NCBI GenBank assembly: GCA_023230265.1
Contig: JALNXR010000033.1
Coordinates: 1 to 13,098 of the forward strand
Reading direction: 5' to 3'
DNA length: 13,098 nt
DNA from: Bacteroidales bacterium
GTDB lineage: Bacteria; Bacteroidota; Bacteroidia; Bacteroidales; UBA932
This document shows positions 1 through 7,555 of the stretch, in pieces; position 1 is the stretch's first letter; the number at the start of each line of letters is the position of its first letter. A program made the position numbers and the translations under genes. The notes beneath the pieces are model-generated. The model did no database searches. It had not been told where the DNA came from and saw only the letters and a list, made by a program, of their open reading frames with translations.

Positions 1-97
1 CCTGCTTATCTATGTAATAGCCAGTGAAAGCATTCCAATGCTCAGCAAATATCCTTTGCCAAACATTAAGCTCTGCAAATGAACGTTCAGTAACCAT
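1..97 (-). CDS. IS91-family transposase, N-terminal fragment cut by the window edge
   Basis: Reading the minus strand from the ATG at 97 gives 32 codons that stay open to the edge. The peptide contains VWQRIFAEHWNAF followed by TGYY, which resembles the start of IS91/IS801-type rolling-circle transposases, where such a helix precedes the zinc-binding N-terminal domain. An in-frame TAG lies a few codons upstream, so the ATG at 97 is the natural start, although no good ribosome-binding site is visible. Only about 30 residues can be seen, so the family call rests on a short pattern. The rest of the gene would lie left of the window. A second, heavily decayed IS91 transposase is present at 7690-8194. 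Confidence 0.45.
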   Translation of the reverse strand, partial: MVTERSFAELNVWQRIFAEHWNAFTGYYIDKQ

Positions 98-169
98 GAA
101 AAACTATGAAATACTCGATTCTTTTCGTAAAAATGGCGAATAGGTTCCAAGCGTGATATCACACTATAA

Positions 170-1090
170 AAAACATATCCGTTCACGGAACGCGGTTCGT
201 TCTTTAAGCCCTCCGTGTTCGGCGGACATACACAATGGCTTGATCAGGACATGCGTTTTTTCAAGGGGCAGTTAAGAAGCCTGCGAATTCGCCATTCGGC
301 TGAGCCTTTCAAGTTGTCGAAAGGCGATGTCTTCATTACGTACAACTTCGACGAGCAGGAAACATCTAAAAGCTATCTCGACCAAAGCGGCAACGATCAT
401 ACGGTTAAGTTCAACCGCGCGGCTGGCGTCAGAACCAACTACCCGTTTGCTACGGAGCACCCGTCGATTAGCGGCACGGTCACGAATCCCGTCTATCCGG
501 AACTATTCGGAAAAGACAGGAGCGCACGGACATACTATAACGCCAGCACGATCGGATATGTGTCCAGCAAGGAAAACATTAACCTGGCCGATACGGGCCT
601 ATTCACCATGGAGGGATGGATCAACCTCGAAGGATTTGCCGAACCTACCGCCGGGGCCCCTGTTGGGGGAACAATCTGGTATATGGGGAGTGCTGGTACT
701 GCAGAAGGGACAAGTGTTTTTGCGCTAAAATATACCGCCGAAGGCGTTGTGCAAGGCCAGTTCAATGCACTCTCCCAACCGGGTGGTACGCGCACTTTTA
801 CAACGGAGTTTACATTATCCCTGAACAGTTGGACGCACATCGCATACGTCAAGGCCAGTAACCGTGTACGAATCTATGTCAACGGCGAACTAATATACAC
901 TTTTATAGAGAGTGGAATTTCAAGCAGGCCCATGCCGATCAATCTGACCGCTTGTCACATTGCGCATAATATTAAGGGACGCTTTAATGATTTCAGACTT
1001 TCAAACGTAGAACTCACACCCAGTCAGCTTGGGTACTTTAACCCTTGTACCCCTGTGCCGCTGAAAGGTACGACTTTGCTCGTTCAATAA
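170..1090 (+). pseudogene. 5'-truncated LamG-domain protein gene
   Basis: The frame opens after a TAA at 167-169 and ends with TAA at 1088-1090. A GTG at 215 could formally start a 291-residue ORF, but the codons before it (176-214) already match YPFSERGSFFK of the 967-residue protein on the other strand, so this is a gene that has lost its front. The first part matches the last ~45 residues of that protein's LamG domain, ending RSLRIRHSAEP. The rest holds a second LamG (concanavalin-A-like jelly roll) module: a YNFDE/DQSGND entry, FTMEGWINLE, then SWTHIAYVKASNRVRIYVNG. LamG modules in secreted proteins usually bind glycans or assist adhesion. No signal peptide is present, so export of this remnant is unlikely. 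It may be a dead paralogue, or the displaced 3' end of the convergent gene (see findings). Confidence 0.7.
257..300 (+). repeat. 44-bp inverted repeat, left copy
   Basis: These 44 bases are identical to the reverse complement of 1316-1359. They encode FFKGQLRSLRIRHSA in both copies. The homology continues outward (174-256 against 1360-1442) with many substitutions, so the perfect tract stands out against a diverged background. That suggests recent gene conversion or recombination. Confidence 0.9.
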
Positions 1091-1117
1091 AGAATCTGAG
1101 CATCGAAAAAAGGTTCC

Positions 1118-1282
1118 CGACGGGTGGCAGGTCTGTCACAACCTATTGAGCTTCCTAAGTGGCAGGAGGGGATACTCGACATTCATCACATCTGTGCGTG
1201 ACGTGGCTCGGCGACATTTATAATGTGTCCCGATGGGTCAACCATGCTGATCGATGCGAGTGATGTCAGCGGCTTCTATTAA
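1118..1282 (+). pseudogene. MBL-fold hydrolase (ComEC/Rec2-like), degraded N-terminal fragment
   Basis: Reading forward in the frame of CTT at 1151 gives AGLSQPIELPKWQEGILDI, then HHICA, a TGA at 1199-1201, RGSATFIMCPDGSTMLIDAS and a TAA at 1280-1282. The pattern (LPxWQEGxLDIHHIxxGRG, then PDGxTxLIDAGD) is characteristic of the N-terminus of secreted metallo-beta-lactamase-fold hydrolases related to the ComEC C-terminal domain. The TGA sits where the family has the glycine of GRG, consistent with a GGA-to-TGA change, and the family's LIDAGD reads LIDASD here. The metal-binding HxHxDH motif, which follows further on, is absent. It is a short relic between two convergent LamG genes and has no function as it stands. 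Family assignment is from memory of the motif. Confidence 0.6.
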
Positions 1283-1305
1283 ATGGCTGCGCAACAATCT
1301 TATCT

Positions 1306-4209
1306 TCATGGTTCCGCCGAATGGCGAATTCGCAGGCTTCTTAACTGCCCCTTGAAAAAGCTCATGTCTTTTCCGAAATATAATGTGTGTCCACCAAACA
1401 CAGAAGATTTAAAAAACGAGCCCCGCTCACTAAACGGATATTTGCGGACGGCTTCATTCACAACAAACTGCAGTTCATTCAGATTGTAACTGACCGTAAC
1501 TTTGGACCATTTTTCTGCCGGCAAATCCAGATCTGACTCAAACTTCACACTTTTGCTGGGTTGATGAAGCCCTTCTACGCGATAAGTAAAGGTAGCATCC
1601 AGCTTCCCCTGGCGTCGAAAAAGGCTCAAAGAGCCACTTTGATAGCTGAAATGGCGGAACAATACCTGGCCGTGATTCCCTTCCGGCTTGATCTCAAATT
1701 CAAGGGTAAAACTACTTAAAGGCAACGCCTCACGGGGCAAATTAATGTAATTAGCCACTCCGTCAAAATTCAGGACCTTAACACTATCGGCCTCCTGCCA
1801 GGCCGGATTTAACAATTTTCGATCGGTAATTTCCGCTAATCGGGGACGAGACGGAAAGAATGGTTCCATATAGATAAAGCCGCCGCCCAGCTGTGCATCA
1901 AAAAAAGGCTCCCAACTGTTTTTTAGCATCGCACCGCGTGCATCATCAAACAAATAATTCAACTCGGGGATAAGGTTCTTCGCTACATTAACTGTCACAG
2001 CCTGCTGTTTTGCTGCAGAGAAGACATTGTGACGAACGGTTGCGGCACCTGGACGAAGCGGCATAACCGGACGGCTCCTGTAAATCTTACCGGAACTGCT
2101 GATACCGCGTAGTTGATAGAGTGGGAAACGACTTTCCGTCTCCGCCAGAATGGCGAATTCCGTATTCTTTTGTAGCAGCGGCACGGGAATATCCACCAGG
2201 TTTTTGGCAACGCTCAAGTCCAGCCGGCTGTCGCCCTCAAAAGTCCTAGCCATTTTTCCCAGCTTTTTCAATTCGGCAACTGTGAAAGAGTGCTTTCCTA
2301 ATCCGGCAATATCAATTTCCAGTACAGCATCCGCTGCCGTTGCTTTCGGAATCGTAACAGTAAAAGGAAATGGATAATAGTAATGAATCAAATATCTCGG
2401 AACGATCACTTTGTTTTCAACAACCTGCACCTCAGGCGGGTCCACTTTGTCACGATAAGACCCGCCAAACCACTGCCATCCCGGAGCATTGAGAACCTCA
2501 AAAACCATTTTCGGAGTGGAAACGCTATAACCGGTAAAAGACCCTTGAACAATAATATTATTCTCCGGGTCATATTTTTTTTCGTGGTCAACTGCAAAAA
2601 CTTCACTTTCATTGTCGAGCAGCTCAAACTGCATCAGGGGTTCAGGAGATTCAGCCTGAGCAGTTATTTTGTAAGAACCGGCCACCTGTGTTTTCTCAAC
2701 ATTAAACTTCGTCTTCAGTGACAGCATATCACGCAACGGCTGCATGATTACCTTGTAATTCCAGCAGACACTCGGGTGAATGCGGTTATATTGCATCTCA
2801 AAGATCCGTTCTTTTCCCGCAGAGTTAACGACGCGAAGTTCGGGTAAAACCAAAGTGTGCTCAGCAAATTGCTCAGAGGGGATTTCAAAGCTGACCGCTT
2901 TCATCTCGGAGATTTTGAATGTCTCTTCCGGAAATGCATTAAGTATCTTTCCATCATAGTCACGAATCACCAATTGAACTCGATATTCAGGATTTGTATC
3001 AGAGTCCGGAATGTTCAATAATTCATAGCGCAGCATATCACCCAGGCGAAGCACCTGCCGCGAACTGAACACCAGATTAGGAACTGACAGATCATCCCCT
3101 TTGTTTGGTGTAGCCGGTTGTCCACGCATTCGCCGCGCATAAAATTTGATTAAGCGCTGCATGGTTTTTCCGTCGTTGACACTCGGCTGAAAATAGGTAT
3201 TCTCATTGGGCTCGTTCCATTCAAAGAACACCACGATATCGGGGTTCAGCAACATCAGTTCATCCATAGCCAGCCGGAAGGTGCTGGTGCCGTATTCTCC
3301 GCTGATATTGCCGGTGCGATGATTAACATATCCCTTGCTCACATATGCGCCGACCAGCTTTTCTTTGTATCGTGGTTGTTTCAGCAGCTCCAACAACATA
3401 GGAAGCGTACAGTTCCGGTAGTAAGCGGATGTCGCCCTGGAGGTATAATCTCCTCCAGCGCACCCGCCTACAGTCGGATGAACCAACAGACCGCCGCATT
3501 CATCCAGCAAATCCTCAAATATTTTACGCAGCTCATCCATCTGCGCCTGCGTCAGTTTGCCGTTTTCAAGGTAGAGTTGTTGGAATTTCAGGTCGTGCGC
3601 CTGTGCAAACAGGATCGGTTCGACTGAAGTTTTCTCCTTTAACATTTCCTTAAATTCTTTAATTTGCAGCGGCTTTAAAAACTGAGAGTGATAGGCCCAC
3701 ACGGGAATTTTTCCGTCAATCCTTAACGTATGGGGCGAATTCAGAGTCGTTACATAATTTTCCAGGTATCGCTCATCCCATTTCTTGTCTGGTTTTGAAG
3801 CGTAAGCTGCACCACACATATAGCTGAAACCGGGGTATGGTTTTTCTTCATCTAATACCTGTAAATGACTTTTATACATACGTTTGAGACCTCCGGCGTT
3901 GGAAAGGGTAACAAAGCCATTAATCTCATACTCCTTGAGAATTTCGACATTACGCAAAAAACTGTTGCGGAAGCTTTCATTCTCACGAAGCCGACTGTCA
4001 TGGAAGAGCGGACGATCGATAAAATAATGAAGATAATTCTCCACCAAACGACTATTCTGGATCTCTGGATAAAAAAGCGGCTGCTTGATGACCCGCTCCC
4101 GTATCGTCTCAAAAGACGGAATCTTTTCGTGGCGATAATATAAAATATCCGCAGTGCATACGGATTCAGCGAAAAACAGGGCCAGCAGCGCAATCTTCAA
4201 AATTTTCAT
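1306..4209 (-). CDS. Secreted TIM-barrel glycoside-hydrolase-like protein with C-terminal LamG domain
   Basis: The 967-residue product starts with a signal peptide (MKILKIALLALFFAESVCTA, cleavage near residue 20), so it should be exported. Residues ~30-400 look like an (alpha/beta)8 glycosidase-type barrel: PVWAYHSQF at 169-177, a HPTVGG loop at 244-249, and DIVVFFEWNEPNENTYFQPS around 324-343, where a strand ends in a Glu/Asn-Glu cluster typical of catalytic acids. GH71/GH99-like barrels have similar features, but I cannot assign a family. Residues ~400-790 form beta-rich linker domains. Residues ~830-960 are a LamG module (SFTLEFEIKPEGNHGQVLF, WSKVTVSYNLNELQFVVN). The start is supported by GGGAGAA nine bases upstream (4218-4224). 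The last codons lie in a 44-bp inverted repeat shared with 257-300, and the stop comes straight after it, so the C-terminus may be a rearranged end. The IS66-like element lies less than 100 bases upstream of the start. Confidence 0.75.
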   Translation of the reverse strand: MKILKIALLALFFAESVCTADILYYRHEKIPSFETIRERVIKQPLFYPEIQNSRLVENYLHYFIDRPLFHDSRLRENESFRNSFLRNVEILKEYEINGFVTLSNAGGLKRMYKSHLQVLDEEKPYPGFSYMCGAAYASKPDKKWDERYLENYVTTLNSPHTLRIDGKIPVWAYHSQFLKPLQIKEFKEMLKEKTSVEPILFAQAHDLKFQQLYLENGKLTQAQMDELRKIFEDLLDECGGLLVHPTVGGCAGGDYTSRATSAYYRNCTLPMLLELLKQPRYKEKLVGAYVSKGYVNHRTGNISGEYGTSTFRLAMDELMLLNPDIVVFFEWNEPNENTYFQPSVNDGKTMQRLIKFYARRMRGQPATPNKGDDLSVPNLVFSSRQVLRLGDMLRYELLNIPDSDTNPEYRVQLVIRDYDGKILNAFPEETFKISEMKAVSFEIPSEQFAEHTLVLPELRVVNSAGKERIFEMQYNRIHPSVCWNYKVIMQPLRDMLSLKTKFNVEKTQVAGSYKITAQAESPEPLMQFELLDNESEVFAVDHEKKYDPENNIIVQGSFTGYSVSTPKMVFEVLNAPGWQWFGGSYRDKVDPPEVQVVENKVIVPRYLIHYYYPFPFTVTIPKATAADAVLEIDIAGLGKHSFTVAELKKLGKMARTFEGDSRLDLSVAKNLVDIPVPLLQKNTEFAILAETESRFPLYQLRGISSSGKIYRSRPVMPLRPGAATVRHNVFSAAKQQAVTVNVAKNLIPELNYLFDDARGAMLKNSWEPFFDAQLGGGFIYMEPFFPSRPRLAEITDRKLLNPAWQEADSVKVLNFDGVANYINLPREALPLSSFTLEFEIKPEGNHGQVLFRHFSYQSGSLSLFRRQGKLDATFTYRVEGLHQPSKSVKFESDLDLPAEKWSKVTVSYNLNELQFVVNEAVRKYPFSERGSFFKSSVFGGHTLYFGKDMSFFKGQLRSLRIRHSAEP
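1316..1359 (-). repeat. 44-bp inverted repeat, right copy
   Basis: Exact reverse complement of 257-300. It sits at the 3' end of the 967-residue gene, eight bases before its stop codon (TGA at 1308-1306 on the minus strand). Confidence 0.9.
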
Positions 4210-4217
4210 ATTAACAG

Positions 4218-4224
4218 TTCTCCC
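4218..4224 (-). promoter_or_regulatory. Ribosome-binding site of the secreted LamG protein
   Basis: GGGAGAA on the minus strand, with about nine bases between GGAG and the ATG at 4209. It fixes the start in front of a clear signal peptide. Confidence 0.7.
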
Positions 4225-4302
4225 ATATCCGGCCTCGCTATCGAAGATCTATGCAGGCCAAAGTAAAAAATAGCTGATTTCCCTCCAGCATCAAGGTTCC
4301 AC

Positions 4303-4321
4303 GTAACCGTTCACGGGGTAT
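4303..4321 (+). repeat. Left terminal inverted repeat of the IS66-like element
   Basis: GTAACCGTTCACGGGGTAT, a perfect inverted match over 19 bp to 5531-5549. The match ends right after these bases on the inner side. Confidence 0.9.
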
Positions 4322-4424
4322 AAACTATCCCAATAGTATCTGAACCATATCATTGTTGTTGCAGCAAAGCCAGCAAAAAAAACTCTGTTTTCATTCTGCT
4401 CAGCGATAATGTATATTGCGTCCT

Positions 4425-5471
4425 ATGTCAGATATTTTAGCCATGCAGGGACGGGAGTTGAGATCCGAAGACATCGCCTTGATCCACGGATTGCTGGATG
4501 AAAATCCAAAGTGGGCCCGAACACGGCTAAGCGTCGAACTCTGCGAACGCTGGGACTGGCGCAACGCGCAAGGGCACCACAAAAATATGGCGGCGCGAAC
4601 CCTGCTGCTCAAACTGGAACGTGCCGGTCTTATCCAGCTACCGCCGCGTCGCGGCGGACCTTCGGAGCCAAATAAGAATCGCAACCGCGTCCCGCCGCCA
4701 GTGCCTGCACTCAACATCAATGAAACCGGCCACAAGGAAAATGCCGGAAAATTTTGGACATGGGTGTTCCGCGCCGACCTCTTTGTGTTGTTTAAATTCA
4801 ACAAATCCCGCGGCTCTAAAGTGCTGCTAGAAGTGCTCGGAGCGGACTTCAACGGCGCACTCGGCTGCGATTACTTTTCCGCCTATCTCAAATACATAAG
4901 GGACTGCAACATCACCGTACAGTTCTGTATCGCACATCTGATCCGCAACATCAAATATCTGACCGGACTGCCGGATGCCGAAACAAAAGCCTACGGCCAG
5001 ACGCTGCTTAAAGCAGTCAAAGGGATGTTCCATATCATTCATGGCAGGGACAACCTTAGTGCCGAGGCCGTCGAGCAGGCGATGGAACAAGCCCGCCAGA
5101 CAATTATCAAAGCGGCACTTGACAATGTGCCGTCCAGTTTGGATGATAAAGGCAAAGAGCAGAAAAACGAAGCCTTCAACATGGCCAAGCGCTTCCGTGA
5201 TAACGGCAAGGCCTATTTTGAATTCATCACAACACCCGGCATCGGACCGACCAATAATTTAGCCGAACAAGCGGTTCGTTTCGTGGTGATTGATCGCCTC
5301 ATCACACAGGGTACGCGCAGCGATAAAGGTCGCGGAACCTGCGAACGTCTCTGGACGGTTGTCGGCACTTGCGCCCTGCAAGGACGCTCCGCATAAGAGT
5401 TCATTCTTACGGCAGCCCACGCCTACTTCCGTAGCGAGCCCGCTCCTTTCTTTTTACCCGCCTTGAGCTAA
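4425..5471 (+). pseudogene. IS66-type transposase with DUF4338/DruA-like N-terminus, interrupted by a stop
   Basis: The ATG at 4425 opens a 323-codon frame to TAA at 5394-5396. Residues 8-76 (GRELRSEDIALIHGLLDENP through WDW to GLIQLPPRR) match the N-terminal region of DUF4338 (Druantia DruA-type) proteins. From about residue 97 it becomes an IS66 DDE domain: INETGHKENAGKFWTW, GCDYFSAY (Asp149), FCIAHLIRNIKYL, GPTNNLAEQAVR (Glu281). The first catalytic Asp of the usual DETG motif is Asn99 here (AAT, 4719-4721). Past the stop the same frame runs 24 more codons as EFILTAAHAYFRSEPAPFFL to TAA at 5469-5471, which is the normal IS66 C-terminus (usually GRSAxEF...EAYF...P). The stop therefore looks like a nonsense change. 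Both defects point to an inactive copy. The IS66 call is firm, the fused N-terminus fairly firm. Confidence 0.75.
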
Positions 5472-5530
5472 TTCGCCTAGCTCCCAACTACTGGGATGCC
5501 AGGCTGATTACACTCTAAAATCCTATTTCC

Positions 5531-5549
5531 ATACCCCGTGAACGGTTAC
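5531..5549 (-). repeat. Right terminal inverted repeat of the IS66-like element
   Basis: Reverse complement of the 19-bp left end at 4303-4321, without mismatch. Confidence 0.9.
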
Positions 5550-5592
5550 TCTCCTTTATTGATATTGTTCCAGGCGGTTATTCGCCGCGCAA

Positions 5593-5988
5593 CTAAAAAG
5601 GTCCCACAAAAACGACCGTCAGATTACCCACCAGCTGCCGGTCTTCCACCCGGAACCTCAGCCGCAGCTCTTTTCCTGGCTGAACAGCCTTTGTGATGTC
5701 AACCGTCACCCATGATCTCCCTGTCCTGCCCAATACAATATCCTCGCCCCAGACCTGAACCTGATTTGCCCAGAGCTTAAGAATCCGGGACCCTGTCCCG
5801 CGGCCGCTCTGGCGCGTGTTCTGCACAAACACATCCAGCAGCAAACGATTTTTAAAAGGAGGAACGGTGGTTGCAGCCGTAACCTCGGCGTAATCACCCA
5901 CCTCCAATACCGTCCGATCCAGAAAAACCAAAGCAACAATTCTGGCCCAACTATTAGTATATCTAATCGTCAGATTTTCGCGTTTGAC
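5593..5988 (-). pseudogene. C-terminal fragment of an unidentified beta-sandwich protein
   Basis: The minus-strand frame is open from a TAA at 5989-5991 down to TAG at 5593-5595 and has no good start. The only candidates are a TTG at 5931 and internal codons, and no ribosome-binding site is visible. The ~130 residues alternate hydrophobic strands (ARIVALVFLDRTVLEVGDY, RLLLDVFVQN, SWVTVDITKAVQPGKELRLR, LTVVFVGPF), suggesting a carbohydrate-binding-like or jelly-roll beta-sandwich. I do not recognise the family. It lies downstream of the FGE-type fragment on the same strand and 40 bases from the IS66-like element. It is most likely the tail of a larger secreted protein left after a deletion. 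No signal peptide or catalytic motif is present. Confidence 0.4.
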
Positions 5989-6055
5989 TTAGTGCCTGAC
6001 CTTTTCTCAAACATCACAGTAAAAGCCATGCCGCCGCTGGGAGAGCAGGGCAGCA

Positions 6056-6718
6056 CTACTGCGCTATGGCACTCCTCACAAGACGTAAACCGAAGCGGTT
6101 CAGGTTGCGCTCCGGCGGATCGCTCAAACGAGCTCCCGAACGAGAAAGCCCCCAGCCCTCAGCCCAGCATCCGCCCCGCCAAATGCGTTTAGAACCCGAC
6201 TCTGGCCCTTTGGGATCTTCTCCGCCTGCCAACGAACTTGCATACCAGTCCAAACACCACTCTATCACGTTACCATGCGTGTCATATAACCCCCAAGCAT
6301 TCGGCAGATAGGAGCCCACTGCCGCCGTGGCGTTTGTCGGTCCACAGCCAGACGCTGGAGTAGTCCATTTCTCATTTTCCCATAACATGCCGCCGTTATT
6401 CGTGTACTGCCCCAAAGCATAGACCTGTGCTTCAACAACTGTCCCCGATCCATCGTTGTAGTAAGTCGTTGTTCCTGCCCGGCACAGGTACTCCCACTGC
6501 GCTTCCGTCGGCAAATCGAAGTCCATCAGCCCTGTTTTTGTGCGCAGCAGATCCATGAAACTAAAAGGCAAAACCAAGGTGCCCGTCCCCGGCCAGTCGA
6601 TCGCCGGAACGCTATTCTTCGCCCCCCGGATGGCATTGTGCGAAACTTTCTCCACCGGGCGGGTCGCGTAGTACTCCGGATTATTAAAGTAACTCGGATT
6701 CTCCCCCGTAATCAGCTC
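6056..6718 (-). pseudogene. Formylglycine-generating-enzyme/SUMF1-type domain protein, N-terminally truncated
   Basis: The frame reads ELITGENPSYFNN from 6718, through RPVEKVSHNAIRG, LPTEAQWEYLCRAGTTT, NAWGLYDTHGNVIEWCLDWY, a WRGGCW segment and SRSGARLSDPP, to FGLRLVRSAIAQ and TAG at 6056-6058. This is the FGE-sulfatase (C-type-lectin-like) fold. A GTG at 6655 that could serve as a start falls inside the conserved RPVEKVS motif, so it is not the real start. A TGA at 6719-6721 sits where the family normally has the Trp of (Q)WELVTG, and the N-terminal half of the domain plus any signal peptide are missing. The FGE catalytic Cys near the C-terminus is Ser (SRSGAR, usually CRSA.R), so it is not a true formylglycine-generating enzyme. 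Related domains occur in many secreted PVC proteins. Confidence 0.7.
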
Positions 6719-6721
6719 TCA

Positions 6722-7230
6722 CTGGTGCTTAAATTTTCCAAAATGTCCAGGGGATGTCCAGGAAAGCACTTCTTCTGTGTGCGGGCTTCTTCTTGCGGAC
6801 GCAAAGTCCCAGAGCGCGTTCTCGGGTGCAGAGCAGCCCAGTTCCACGAAGGGTATGGTGACAAGAGCGGTCCAGCCATTTTATCTTTGCTAATCTGGCT
6901 GCTCCAGCGACACCTCCAGTCAGCGTTGGCTTGAAGAGCGAAGACAAGCAGTATGCCGATAAATTTAAAAAAATTCTTTTCACTAATACACGATCCTTGT
7001 AGTCAATATACATACAACAAAACATTATTTAAATACTAACAAGAATACTGAACCGATACGTTCAATTTTAGCCTAAACTTTTTTCAAACACGTCCGCCTA
7101 TCTTGGGCACGGTATTCGCAACGCAGCATAGCCGCCTGTCTGTTTGCTACGCATAGGCAGAAAACCAATTTTTGCCACTAAGACACTGAGGGATACAGAG
7201 AATGCGCTACGTAGTTCAAAATAGACCGAG
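6722..7230. other. Stretch without a recognisable gene
   Basis: No frame here gives a convincing protein. A 98-codon minus-strand frame (6729-7025) has odd composition and no family resemblance. CTGGACAT occurs twice close together on the minus strand near 6751-6775. Bases 7160-7260 hold low-information repeats of the kind seen in intergenic DNA (GCCACTAAGACACTGAGG, and a CACGAAACATGAG-like tract on the minus strand). CGCAGCATAGCCGC at 7122-7135 recurs at 12894-12907. This is probably decayed or non-coding DNA. Confidence 0.5.
7122..7135 (+). repeat. 14-bp dispersed repeat, copy 1
   Basis: CGCAGCATAGCCGC, identical to 12894-12907 and likewise in non-coding DNA. It may be a fragment of a genome-wide intergenic repeat. 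Confidence 0.4.
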
Positions 7231-7234
7231 CGCA

Positions 7235-7390
7235 TCATCTTCTCATGTTTCGCGTGTTTTGCTGGCAAATACCGGCTAACCCACACAGATTTATCGGAAA
7301 AGGGTAAAACGCGTAACTTCCATCTGGAATAATCAGGTTGCAGACGTTAAAGTTTTCTTCTATAGTATTCCTTGTCGCACATGCTGTCAT
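7235..7390 (-). CDS. Short ORF with strong expression signals, probably a truncated gene
   Basis: The ATG at 7390 is preceded by AAGGAGGT (7402-7395) at ideal spacing and by a good promoter at 7422-7451. The 51-codon product starts MTACATRNTIEENFNVCNLI and ends QQNTRNMRR. The first ~35 residues look like the start of a real protein, but I do not recognise it. The last ~15 come from the low-complexity intergenic repeat at 7235-7280, so the true 3' part was probably lost where the repeat begins. The nearby decayed IS91 element (7556-8194) shows this region has been rearranged. It could be a functional micro-protein, but a decapitated operon is more likely. Confidence 0.4.
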   Translation of the reverse strand: MTACATRNTIEENFNVCNLIIPDGSYAFYPFPINLCGLAGICQQNTRNMRR

Positions 7391-7394
7391 TACT

Positions 7395-7402
7395 ACCTCC
7401 TT
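7395..7402 (-). promoter_or_regulatory. Consensus ribosome-binding site (AAGGAGGT)
   Basis: Reads AAGGAGGT on the minus strand, four bases before the ATG at 7390. It selects that ATG over in-frame codons further upstream. Confidence 0.7.
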
Positions 7403-7421
7403 GTTTCGTGTAAGTGGCTTT

Positions 7422-7451
7422 AATATAGCATGTTGCGACACTTTTAGTCAA
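7422..7451 (-). promoter_or_regulatory. Sigma-70-type promoter
   Basis: On the minus strand, TTGACT (7451-7446) is followed after 18 bp by TATATT (7427-7422). The -10 box is about 31 bp before the ATG at 7390. The spacer contains GTGTCGCAACATGC, which could be a regulator site, though it is not a perfect palindrome. Confidence 0.6.
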
Positions 7452-7555
7452 GCATAATCGTTGACTTTTGATCGAATTGCAAACAACCTGACCCCCTAAA
7501 TATCTGTCCGATGGCAGTTCGGGAACCTTTTCGAATAGCCTCGAGCTACGGTTCG

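Larger units (their letters stand above)
4303..5549 (+). mobile_element. IS66-like insertion sequence, compact and apparently defective
   Basis: A 1247-bp unit is bounded by perfect 19-bp terminal inverted repeats beginning GTAACCGTTCACGGGGTAT (4303-4321, and inverted at 5531-5549). IS66-family ends typically begin GTAAGCG, so these fit. The unit contains one transposase frame and no tnpA or tnpB, and it is much shorter than usual IS66 elements (2-3 kb). The 8-bp flanks (GGTTCCAC on the left, TCTCCTTT on the right) do not match, so the expected 8-bp target duplication is missing. This implies a rearrangement after insertion or a boundary formed by recombination. It separates the LamG gene from the remnants at 5593-6718. 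Confidence 0.8.

Noticed and set aside
179..188. CCGTTCACGG, also found inside the 19-bp ends of the IS66-like element
   Set aside because: Only 10 bp match, and the bases code for a conserved peptide (YPFTERG) in the LamG fragment, so it is probably coincidence.
215..217. GTG start for a complete 291-residue LamG protein
   Set aside because: Codons immediately upstream match the homologous protein in frame, so the gene is truncated and this GTG is an internal Val.
3319..4143. Plus-strand ORFs of about 75-102 codons opposite the large gene
   Set aside because: They are shadows of the 967-residue minus-strand gene and show no family features.
6729..7025. 98-codon minus-strand ORF
   Set aside because: Composition and motifs resemble no protein family, no ribosome-binding site is present, and it runs over repeat-like sequence.
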